Assembly (NCBI GenBank): GCA_025656895.1
Contig: JAHXHF010000101.1
Span: forward strand, 1-6,276
Origin: a gamma proteobacterium symbiont of Bathyaustriella thionipta
GTDB taxonomy: Bacteria; Pseudomonadota; Gammaproteobacteria; Chromatiales; Chromatiaceae
Length of the DNA stretch: 6,276 bases
Reading direction: 5' to 3'
Numbering within the stretch: position 1 is the stretch's first letter; every line of letters begins with the position of its first letter. Position numbers and translations under genes: made by a program. Shown one piece after another: positions 1-5,700 of the stretch. The notes beneath the pieces were generated by a model that made no database searches, was not told the origin of the DNA, and saw nothing but the letters and a program-made list of their open reading frames with translations.

Positions 1-13
1 AAGATAATAGTAA

Positions 14-19
14 TATGAT
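14..19 (+). promoter_or_regulatory. Candidate -10 box of the proA operon promoter
   Basis: TATGAT matches the sigma70 -10 consensus at five of six positions. With a usual 17-bp spacer the -35 box would lie just outside the left edge of the window, so it cannot be checked. Transcription starting near position 26 would give a leader of about 120 nt beginning just before two hairpins, which fits a structured 5' UTR. This is an inference from a single hexamer. Confidence 0.3.
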
Positions 20-30
20 CCTTGAATGAC

Positions 31-84
31 ATGGGACTTTCAGTCCAATCCCAGCAACCTATGCACTTTAGTGCATAGTCGTTG
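31..84 (+). promoter_or_regulatory. Two tandem hairpins in the proA leader
   Basis: Hairpin 1 pairs GGACT (34-38) with AGTCC (42-46) around a 3-nt loop, and after one mismatch two more outer pairs form (31-32 with 48-49). Hairpin 2 is a perfect 8-bp stem, CTATGCAC (59-66) with GTGCATAG (71-78), around the tetraloop TTTA. It continues with CAAC (55-58) pairing with GTTG (81-84) across a 2-nt bulge. No U-run follows either hairpin, so neither looks like an intrinsic terminator. They could be a structured leader affecting RNA stability or translation of proA, or hairpin 2 could be a DNA operator. No riboswitch class was recognised. Confidence 0.45.
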
Positions 85-148
85 AGTTTCCAGCAAAGCG
101 CGCACTTGTGAGGCGGATTCAGAACACAAAAAAACTGAAGATATTGAT

Positions 149-1432
149 ATGACGACAATAAACACGATATCCCCTGAAAATATACAGGACTATATGCAGC
201 AGCTGGGACAGGCGGCACGTTCCGCTTCCCGTGCCCTGATGCGCGCCACGACGGGCGACAAGAATGCTGCTTTACTGGCGATTGCTGATGATCTGCATCA
301 GCAGCGTGACAGCCTGATGGCCGAGAATGCACGCGATCTGCAAGCGGGCCGGGAAAAAGGTCTGGATGCGGCTTTGCTGGATCGACTGGCACTGACAGCC
401 GAACGCATTGACAGCATGATTGAGGGCCTGCAGCAGATTGCCACCCTGCCGGATCCCATTGGTGAAATTTTTGATATGAATTACCAGCCTTCGGGCATTC
501 AGGTAGGGCGTATGCGCGTGCCTTTGGGGGTGGTCGGTATTATTTATGAATCCCGTCCCAATGTAACCGCTGATGCGGCCGCCCTGTGCCTTAAATCGGG
601 CAATGCGACCGTCTTGCGCGGTGGCTCGGAAGCCTTTTATTCCAACCAGGCCATTGCTAGAAGTATTCAGGCTGGTTTGCAAAAAGCCGGCTTGCCCGCT
701 GAGGCGGTACAGGTTGTGGCTACCACGGATCGCGCCGCAGTAGGTGCCATGATCAGCATGCCCGAGTGTATTGATGTCATCATTCCGCGTGGTGGCAAGG
801 GCCTGATTGAACGTATTTCCAAAGATGCCCGGGTGCCGGTAATTAAACATCTGGATGGTATTTGTCACATCTATATTGATAGCGAAGCCGATGCGGAAAA
901 AGCACTGGCGGTCACTGTGAACGCGAAAACGCAACGTTATGGCACCTGCAACACACTGGAAACCCTGCTGGTAGCGCAACCGGTTGCGGCCGCTTTGTTA
1001 ATACCGCTGGCCACAGCCTTGCAGGAAAAAGGCGTGGAACTGCGTGGCTGCAGCAAAACCTGTGAGCTTGTTCGTGATTGTGTAGCGGCGACGGATGAAG
1101 ACTGGGATAGCGAATATCTGGCCCCCATCCTGTCGATTCGCATTGTGGATGATATGGACGCCGCCATGGATCATATTGCCGAGCACAGCTCGCAACACAC
1201 CGAATCCATCATTACCGAAAACTTCAGCAAAGCCCGGCGCTTTCTGGCCGAAGTGGATTCCAGTTCGGTCATGGTGAACGCCTCCACGCGTTTTGCGGAT
1301 GGTTTTGAATACGGACTGGGCGCGGAAATCGGCATCAGTACCGACAAGTTTCACGCGCGCGGCCCGGTGGGCCTGCATGGTCTGACTTCGGTTAAATACA
1401 TCGTGCTGGGTGACGGGCATATCCGCCAATAA
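149..1432 (+). CDS. proA: Glutamate-5-semialdehyde dehydrogenase (gamma-glutamyl phosphate reductase)
   Basis: This cytoplasmic enzyme performs the second step of proline synthesis from glutamate: NADPH-dependent reduction of gamma-glutamyl phosphate to glutamate 5-semialdehyde, which cyclises to pyrroline-5-carboxylate. The 427-residue protein is full length for the family (E. coli ProA is 417). Family signatures are visible: RVPLGVVGIIYESRPNVT (123-140), LKSGNATVLRGG (148-159), the catalytic-cysteine segment QRYGTCNTLETLL with Cys267, VNASTRFADG (376-385), and the C-terminal HARGPVGLHGL (402-412) followed by GDGHIR. The ATG at 149 is the first suitable start, with only a weak Shine-Dalgarno (TGAAG, 135-139). 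The kinase partner proB is not in the window. The last 23 nt overlap the start of nadD, indicating co-transcription and probably translational coupling. Nothing looks broken. Confidence 0.97.
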   Translation: MTTINTISPENIQDYMQQLGQAARSASRALMRATTGDKNAALLAIADDLHQQRDSLMAENARDLQAGREKGLDAALLDRLALTAERIDSMIEGLQQIATLPDPIGEIFDMNYQPSGIQVGRMRVPLGVVGIIYESRPNVTADAAALCLKSGNATVLRGGSEAFYSNQAIARSIQAGLQKAGLPAEAVQVVATTDRAAVGAMISMPECIDVIIPRGGKGLIERISKDARVPVIKHLDGICHIYIDSEADAEKALAVTVNAKTQRYGTCNTLETLLVAQPVAAALLIPLATALQEKGVELRGCSKTCELVRDCVAATDEDWDSEYLAPILSIRIVDDMDAAMDHIAEHSSQHTESIITENFSKARRFLAEVDSSSVMVNASTRFADGFEYGLGAEIGISTDKFHARGPVGLHGLTSVKYIVLGDGHIRQ

Positions 1433-2078
1433 AATCACACTGATCGGCGTTTATGGCGGTGCTTTTGATCCGGTTCATAACGCGCACTTGCGCGTGGCGC
1501 TGGATATGGTCGAGCAGCTGGAACTGGATCAGGTGCGTTTTATCCCGCTGGCGCAAGCGGTGCATCGTCAACAGCCGCAGGCAAAGGCTCAACAACGACT
1601 GGCGATGCTGCAAATGGCGCTGGCACAACATAAGTGCCTGCGGGTGGACAGCCGTGAAATAGATCGAGGTGGTTCTTCCTGGATGGTGGATACCCTGCAA
1701 TCCCTGCGGGATGATTTCCCCCGGGCTCACCTGTGTCTGATGCTGGGGCAGGATGCCTTCAGACATTTCAGTAATTGGCACAAGCCTGAAAAAATCCTGC
1801 AACTGGCCCATCTTGTGGTCATGCAGCGACCGGATGACAGCCGCCAAAAAGGCTTGCCGGATGCTTTACTCAAATTGATAGCCGGACGTGAAACAGAACA
1901 AGCGCAAATGCTCAGGCAGCAGCGCGCAGGCTGCCTGATCCGCCAGTCTGTGACCCAGCTGGATATCTCTTCCAGCCTGATTCGTCAACGCCTGGCGCAA
2001 GGGCGGAATCTCTCCTGGCTGTTGCCCGATTCGGTTGCAGAATACATACACCAGCATCATTTATACCGGGATGAATAA
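1410..2078 (+). CDS. nadD: Nicotinate-nucleotide adenylyltransferase
   Basis: NadD adenylates nicotinate mononucleotide with ATP to give deamido-NAD, the shared late step of NAD biosynthesis, in the cytoplasm. The 222-residue protein begins with the nucleotidyltransferase signature GGAFDPVHNAH (16-26), which carries the paired histidines H23 and H26. It continues with LGQDAF (112-117), NWH (122-124) and the C-terminal ISSSLIR (186-192) that helps bind ATP phosphates. The glycine usual in the HxGH motif is alanine here (HNAH). The start must lie before the signature, and GTG at 1410 is the only canonical one available, giving a 23-nt overlap with proA and little Shine-Dalgarno. The stop overlaps the next gene as TAATG. 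In many gammaproteobacteria nadD is followed by rsfS and rlmH; here it is followed by an ATPase gene. Confidence 0.94.
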   Translation: MTGISANKITLIGVYGGAFDPVHNAHLRVALDMVEQLELDQVRFIPLAQAVHRQQPQAKAQQRLAMLQMALAQHKCLRVDSREIDRGGSSWMVDTLQSLRDDFPRAHLCLMLGQDAFRHFSNWHKPEKILQLAHLVVMQRPDDSRQKGLPDALLKLIAGRETEQAQMLRQQRAGCLIRQSVTQLDISSSLIRQRLAQGRNLSWLLPDSVAEYIHQHHLYRDE

Positions 2079-2941
2079 TGGACAGTTATGAACTGATGAA
2101 GCGGGCTGAAGCTTTTCTGACCCGACTGGAAGGCTTGTTTGAAAATCAGGGCAACCCGGGCTGTGACTGGCAGCATCCGGCTTATCGTTGGCGCAGGCAG
2201 GGTACACAAGGCCGACTGCAGGCGGTACGCCATCCGCACCGGGTTAAAGCCGATGATCTGTTGTGCATGTCGCGGCAAAAAGCCGAAGTACTGCGCAATA
2301 CACGCCAGTTTGTTGAACACAAACCGGCCAACAATGTATTGTTGTGGGGCTCGCGTGGAACCGGCAAATCCACCCTCATCAAAGCTGCTTTCAACGAATT
2401 TTCAGCACAGAGCCTGCGCCTGATTGAAGTGGACAAGACTCAGTTACTGGATCTGCCGGATTTACTTGAGCAACTGTATGAGCGCCCCGAGCGCTTTATT
2501 CTGTATTGTGATGATTTGTCATTCGAGCAGGATGATAGCAGCTACAAAGCGCTCAAAGCGGTACTGGAAGGTTCCATCTGCGCGCCACCCGAAAATGTGC
2601 TGATCTATGCCAGTTCCAACCGCCGCCACCTGTTACCGGAATATCAGCGGGAAAATCAGCAAAGCCATTTGGATGATGGTGAATTGCATCACAGCGAAGC
2701 GGTAGAAGAAAAAATTTCATTATCAGAGCGCTTTGGCCTGTGCCTGTCTTTTTATCCCTTCAGCCAGGATGAATACCTGCAAATCGTGCAACACTGGCTG
2801 AAACAATTGGGCTGTGCCGAATGGAATAATGACATACGCGCACAGGCGCTCAAATGGGCATTAGCCCGTGGTTCACGCAGTGGACGTGTGGCACGACAGT
2901 TCAGCCTGGATTATGCGGGCCGCGAAAGCAGTCTGCGCTGA
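2078..2941 (+). CDS. DUF815-family AAA+ ATP-binding protein
   Basis: A 287-residue soluble P-loop ATPase that I assign to the DUF815 family from its layout. After an N-terminal region with the segment HPHRVKADDLL (52-62) comes Walker A GSRGTGKST (91-99), Walker B FILYCDDLSFE (140-150), and a sensor-like YASSNRRHLLPE (177-188) that is highly typical of the family. An acidic, His-containing stretch follows (199-211), then SLSERFGL (214-221), which supplies a likely arginine finger. The residues GSRSGRVARQF near the C terminus complete the AAA+ lid. No transmembrane segment is seen. The family's physiological role is not settled; an ATP-driven remodelling activity is inference from the fold only. 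The start overlaps the nadD stop by one base, so it is read from the same mRNA, but no functional link to NAD or proline synthesis is evident. The stop is TGA. Confidence 0.9.
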   Translation: MDSYELMKRAEAFLTRLEGLFENQGNPGCDWQHPAYRWRRQGTQGRLQAVRHPHRVKADDLLCMSRQKAEVLRNTRQFVEHKPANNVLLWGSRGTGKSTLIKAAFNEFSAQSLRLIEVDKTQLLDLPDLLEQLYERPERFILYCDDLSFEQDDSSYKALKAVLEGSICAPPENVLIYASSNRRHLLPEYQRENQQSHLDDGELHHSEAVEEKISLSERFGLCLSFYPFSQDEYLQIVQHWLKQLGCAEWNNDIRAQALKWALARGSRSGRVARQFSLDYAGRESSLR

Positions 2942-2942
2942 C

Positions 2943-2970
2943 GCTGTTTCTGGCTGATTTCAGCAGTTTT
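2943..2970 (+). terminator. Weak hairpin between the convergent ATPase and HPP genes
   Basis: Between the two convergent stops, GCTGA (2953-2957) can pair with TCAGC (2960-2964), effectively a GCTG/CAGC stem with a four-base loop, followed by AGTTTT. The stem is short and the T-run modest, so termination of the proA-nadD-ATPase transcript here is only a possibility. No better candidate lies in the 45-bp gap. Confidence 0.22.
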
Positions 2971-2986
2971 CCGGGTAGTTACGGGG

Positions 2987-3679
2987 TTATTTATTGTCAC
3001 TGTCAACAGTCCGGCTGGTAGCCAGTTGATAGATTTTCAACAGGTCTTCTTCGTCTATATCAACAAAAGTATCCATGTGACTGAGTGCGTAAACAAAGTC
3101 TTCGTGTTTAATGGCTGAATAAGGTTCATCTGTACTTTTCTTTTTGCATGGCAGATGTGCCGGATACTGTCGCCATTTGAACAGGGCATTAAAGGTGATG
3201 GCGAGCAGTAAAATCGTCAGGGTATTGAACAATATGGGTTCATAAACATAGCCGTAACCCAGTTGATGCAGTTTTTCTCCGCCGATAACCGCCGCCAATG
3301 CGGTCGCGCCGCCGGGTGGGTGGGTGCATCTTAATAAATACATAACACTGATAGCGATGCCGACACTGGCCGAGGCAGCCAGCGTATAGTCGGGAATGAG
3401 CTGCCAGCAGGCCACGCCGACAAAGGCCGATACGATGTGGCCGCCAAAAACATTCCAGGGCTGTGAAAAAGGCACATGCGGCGCAGCAAACAGTAAAACC
3501 GCGCTGGCACCCATGGAAGGTACAATATATACAGCCGTTTGCGGATCAAACAGGCTGTAGCTGACCATGAATATGGCAAAAATACCCAGAAAACCACCCA
3601 CTCCGGAAATGACTTTTTCCTTATAAATGGTTTTATGACGGCTGAAGCCGATCATGGCTAAAAACTCAGAATAATTCAT
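2987..3679 (-). CDS. HPP-family integral membrane protein
   Basis: A 230-residue inner-membrane protein of the HPP family (PF04982), recognised from MGASAVLLFAAPHVPFSQPWNVFGGH (split by position: 56-70 and 71-81) and from THPPGGATALAAVIGG (119-134), which contains the name-giving HPP at 120-122. Hydrophobic segments lie near 24-42, 48-67, 82-96, 99-117 and 147-168. A basic patch (KKK, 179-181) and an acidic tail ending in FVDIDEEDLLKIYQLA follow, presumably cytoplasmic. Plant and cyanobacterial family members have been linked to nitrite transport, but the role in proteobacteria is not established and I assign no substrate. The start at 3679 is chosen because AAGAGG lies 5 nt upstream. Longer in-frame starts at 3703 and 3769 are worse: the former has the same motif only 3 nt away, and the latter precedes the likely promoter. 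Monocistronic and divergent from the ybjQ genes. Confidence 0.88.
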   Translation of the reverse strand: MNYSEFLAMIGFSRHKTIYKEKVISGVGGFLGIFAIFMVSYSLFDPQTAVYIVPSMGASAVLLFAAPHVPFSQPWNVFGGHIVSAFVGVACWQLIPDYTLAASASVGIAISVMYLLRCTHPPGGATALAAVIGGEKLHQLGYGYVYEPILFNTLTILLLAITFNALFKWRQYPAHLPCKKKSTDEPYSAIKHEDFVYALSHMDTFVDIDEEDLLKIYQLATSRTVDSDNK

Positions 3680-3721
3680 GCATACCTCTTGCGTATGAGC
3701 CATTGACCTCTTAGGAGTTGC

Positions 3722-3749
3722 GGTATAGTGCCTGTCGGAAATCTGTAAA
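3722..3749 (-). promoter_or_regulatory. Candidate sigma70 promoter of the HPP gene
   Basis: Read on the minus strand, TTTACA (3749-3744, five of six -35 matches) is followed after 16 bp by TATACC (3727-3722, four of six -10 matches). Transcription would start near 3715, leaving a leader of roughly 35 nt before the ATG at 3679 with its AAGAGG ribosome binding site. The placement relative to the chosen start supports it, but it is a pattern match only. Confidence 0.4.
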
Positions 3750-3777
3750 TCTTTATTCCCGAAGATCATGACAAGTC

Positions 3778-3795
3778 TCGGCTAATAATAGCCGA
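3778..3795. repeat. Inverted repeat (7-bp arms, 4-bp loop) in the divergent intergenic region
   Basis: TCGGCTA (3778-3784) and TAGCCGA (3789-3795) are perfect inverted copies around ATAA. No T-run follows on either strand, so it is unlikely to be an intrinsic terminator. It lies upstream of the HPP promoter candidate and about 140 bp before the first ybjQ-like gene, where a regulator site could act on either direction. It could equally be a hairpin in a long ybjQ leader RNA. Confidence 0.35.
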
Positions 3796-3855
3796 AATCA
3801 ATAATGTCAGCATGGAATGTATCTATTTTCAGGAGGCGGGAAGATACAATAGTTT

Positions 3856-3876
3856 ATTGATATAAGGCATATCAAT
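3856..3876. promoter_or_regulatory. Perfect 8-bp-arm inverted repeat, operator-like, upstream of the ybjQ-like operon
   Basis: ATTGATAT (3856-3863) and ATATCAAT (3869-3876) are perfect inverted copies separated by AAGGC. The 21-bp size, A+T-rich arms and short spacer resemble binding sites of dimeric helix-turn-helix regulators. It lies 58 bp before the first ybjQ-like ATG, and a -10-like TACAAT (3845-3850) sits just upstream, so a bound protein would plausibly block the operon. No regulator gene is in the window, and no -35 box was convincing. Confidence 0.4.
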
Positions 3877-3933
3877 GGCAGACATCTGGTTGTCGGTAAT
3901 GGTATTCTAGTGGTCAGTATTCAGGAGTAAATA

Positions 3934-4248
3934 ATGTTAATGACCAATCTTGAAAGCGTTCCCGGACGTAATGTAGTGCGTCATCTGGGGCTGGTGCAGG
4001 GCAGCACGGTGCGAGCCAAAAATGTTGGCCGGGATATTATGGCGGGTTTGAAAAATCTTGTCGGTGGTGAATTGAAGGGTTATACCGAATTATTGCAGGA
4101 AGCCCGTCAGGAAGCGATGGATCGTCTCGTTCAACAGGCCTCTGCAGTGGGCGCCAATGCGGTTCTGAATGTACGTTTTACCACATCATCGGTAGCGCAG
4201 GGAGCCGCCGAAATGCTGGCTTACGGCACAGCCGTTCAACTGGATTAA
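3934..4248 (+). CDS. YbjQ-family protein (soluble, 104 aa)
   Basis: A small cytoplasmic protein of the YbjQ family (PF01906, often labelled 'putative heavy-metal-binding'; true function unknown). It spans essentially the whole single domain. Family signatures are GGELKGYTELLQEAR (44-58), the alanine-rich helix ending QQASAVGANAVLNV (67-80), and the closing AYGTAV (96-101). Known structures of the family show small subunits assembled into rings (from memory). No cysteine or histidine cluster typical of metal binding is present, so the metal label should not be taken literally. The ATG at 3934 has AGGAG 6 nt upstream; a second ATG two codons later is less well spaced. First gene of a three-gene operon, with only 4 nt to the next start. 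Confidence 0.9.
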   Translation: MLMTNLESVPGRNVVRHLGLVQGSTVRAKNVGRDIMAGLKNLVGGELKGYTELLQEARQEAMDRLVQQASAVGANAVLNVRFTTSSVAQGAAEMLAYGTAVQLD

Positions 4249-4252
4249 TATC

Positions 4253-4717
4253 TTGTACCAACTGGCTATATTTCTAATATTGTTGGTGATGGGCTATTCA
4301 TTCGGGCGCCTGGCGGAACGGCGTCATTACCGTTCCATTCTGCGTCGTGAGGCCGAATTACGCCGTGTCCCGGTATTTGCAACCCGTTATCTGCCGGATG
4401 ACAGGGCGACACATGCCGAGACAACACTGGTAATGGGCAATGTGGTAATTTCGGTAGATTATTTCAAACGCTTTCTGGCCGGACTCAGAATGCTGGTTGG
4501 TGGTCGTTTGAAATCCTATGAAACCCTGCTTGACCGTGCTCGTCGTGAAGCGGTACTGCGTATGCAGGAAGAAGCTCGCCGACTGGGAGCGCAAAGCGTT
4601 TTTAATGTTAAGTTTGAAACCATGTCAATTTCCAAAGGGGCTAAAAATACGGTGGGATCGGTCGAGGTTCTGGCTTATGGTTCTGCGCTGATCGTAGCCA
4701 GATCCCTGTCTGCCTAG
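4253..4717 (+). CDS. Membrane-anchored YbjQ-family protein (154 aa)
   Basis: A paralogue of the preceding gene with an added membrane anchor. Residues 2-19 are hydrophobic (YQLAIFLILLVMGYSFG), followed by an arginine-rich stretch (20-39) that by the positive-inside rule puts the rest in the cytoplasm. The YbjQ domain occupies about 57-147, with LVGGRLKSYETLLDRARREA (81-100), LGAQSVFNV (111-119) and AYGSAL (141-146), each aligning with the first protein. The start is TTG at 4253, four bases after the previous stop, with only a GGA 8 nt upstream, so translation probably relies on coupling. An ATG further in would cut the hydrophobic segment. The stop is an amber codon, in the same frame as the following protease. 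A natural guess is that the two YbjQ proteins form mixed rings held at the membrane (inference). Confidence 0.87.
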   Translation: MYQLAIFLILLVMGYSFGRLAERRHYRSILRREAELRRVPVFATRYLPDDRATHAETTLVMGNVVISVDYFKRFLAGLRMLVGGRLKSYETLLDRARREAVLRMQEEARRLGAQSVFNVKFETMSISKGAKNTVGSVEVLAYGSALIVARSLSA

Positions 4718-4792
4718 CCTAGGCCGGGGGGGGCACTGCAATACACCAATCCACCCATTCCAGAGGGTATTAATACCAGCAAAACACACCCT

Positions 4793-5575
4793 TTGAAGGA
4801 ACTGTTCCAGCTTTTACTGGTGGTTACACTGGCACTGCTGGTATTGTTCTGGTTGCTGGGTCTGCTGGCAGATTATCTGGTGGAGAAGATTCCGTTTGAA
4901 TACGAGCAGAATCTACTCGTGCAGGAAATTTTTTCGGATGAAGTAACGGATGGCGAAGTCCCGGCATATTTGCAGGATTTGAGCCGGCGCCTGGCAGAGA
5001 AAATGAATTTGCCGGCGGGTATGACGATTCAGGTTCACTATTCCAATCTGGATGAAGTGAATGCTTTCGCCACTCTGGGTGGCCAGTTGGTAGTATTTCG
5101 TGGCCTGCTGGAGCGGCTGCCGAATGAGAACGCACTGGCTATGGTGTTGGCGCATGAAATAGCGCACATTAAATTACGCCATCCTCTGCGCGGCCTGGGT
5201 CGGGGGGTGGTGCTGGCGGTGGCCATAGCGGCTCTGTCGGGCAGTAGTGGCAATACCCTGGGCAGTTTTTCGGTGGGAGAAGCCGGTTTACTGACTTCCC
5301 TGAGTTTCAGTCGTGACCAGGAGCAGGCGGCCGATGCCGAAGGCCTGCAGGCGGTGGTGGCTTTATACGGACATGCCAAGGGTAGCAAAGCCTTGTTCCG
5401 GATCTTGCTGCAGGAAGAGCAAAACCGCTCTTTCGGAATGGAATCGCCGGGTTTTCTACGTACCCATCCGCTGGGTGTTGAGCGTGTTCAGGCAATGGAT
5501 GAGATGGCCGCCGCCAGGCATTGGTCATTCGCGGGTAAAACCACAGCACTGCCGGCATTCATTCCGCATAAATAA
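4793..5575 (+). CDS. Membrane-anchored M48-family zinc metalloprotease
   Basis: An M48 (HtpX/Oma1-like) gluzincin. From the TTG at 4793 the protein is 260 residues. A transmembrane anchor lies at about 6-28, the family motif NAFAT at 90-94, the zinc and catalytic motif HEIAH at 121-125, and a second hydrophobic stretch at about 138-149. The third zinc ligand is Glu177 in FSRDQEQAAD (172-181). The C-terminal THPLGVERV (224-232) is also typical. All catalytic residues are present, so an active protease is expected. A single anchor distinguishes it from four-helix HtpX. The start is uncertain: TTG at 4793 has no Shine-Dalgarno, and the same frame stays open back to the amber stop of the preceding gene, with protein-like sequence from about 4739. 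CTG at 4736 would add 19 residues. Co-transcribed with the YbjQ pair, which may be partners or modulators (inference). Confidence 0.9.
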   Translation: MKELFQLLLVVTLALLVLFWLLGLLADYLVEKIPFEYEQNLLVQEIFSDEVTDGEVPAYLQDLSRRLAEKMNLPAGMTIQVHYSNLDEVNAFATLGGQLVVFRGLLERLPNENALAMVLAHEIAHIKLRHPLRGLGRGVVLAVAIAALSGSSGNTLGSFSVGEAGLLTSLSFSRDQEQAADAEGLQAVVALYGHAKGSKALFRILLQEEQNRSFGMESPGFLRTHPLGVERVQAMDEMAAARHWSFAGKTTALPAFIPHK

Positions 5576-5579
5576 TGGT

Positions 5580-5646
5580 TCCATTTTTTTCTGATCCTTT
5601 TCGTCAAATAAGCACACTATTCTTCTCAATCGATCAAAAAAATGGA
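5580..5646. terminator. Possible bidirectional terminator: inverted T-tract/A-tract between convergent genes
   Basis: TCCATTTTTTT (5580-5590) and AAAAAAATGGA (5636-5646) are perfect 11-bp inverted copies. GATC (5593-5596) and GATC (5632-5635) extend the pairing inside a 2-nt bulge, leaving a 35-nt loop. Each strand thus has a run of seven T facing its own upstream gene: the protease on plus, the repeat protein on minus. The stem is mostly A-T pairs, weaker than a classic terminator, and a small AATGG/CCATT hairpin directly precedes the plus-strand T-run. No coding sequence is supported in 5576-5700. Confidence 0.3.
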
Positions 5647-5700
5647 CTCAAAATAACTTTTCCTCGCTACGATCAGTTAAGTTCGACAGGCTCCTGGCAA

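Noticed and set aside
272..979. 235-codon open frame antisense to proA
   Set aside because: It lies wholly inside proA, shows no recognisable motif, and is explained by codon bias of the real gene on the opposite strand.
998..1438. 146-codon minus-strand frame antisense to the proA 3' half
   Set aside because: Shadow of proA with no independent start signal or domain.
1392..1847. 151-codon minus-strand frame antisense to nadD
   Set aside because: Shadow of nadD, whose catalytic motifs lie on the plus strand.
3680..3769. 30-residue N-terminal extension of the HPP protein
   Set aside because: The extension overlaps the candidate promoter and is not membrane-like, while ATG at 3679 has a well-spaced AAGAGG.
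3831..3836. AGGAGG, a perfect ribosome-binding-like hexamer in the intergenic region
   Set aside because: No start codon lies at a suitable distance downstream, so it probably does not serve a gene.
5038..5388. 116-codon minus-strand frame inside the M48 protease gene
   Set aside because: The overlapping plus-strand frame has HEIAH and the downstream zinc ligand; the minus frame has nothing recognisable.
5673..5686. TTCGACAGGCTC-like string recalling dispersed palindromic repeats of proteobacteria
   Set aside because: Only a short fragment is present with no inverted partner, so a repeat element cannot be supported.
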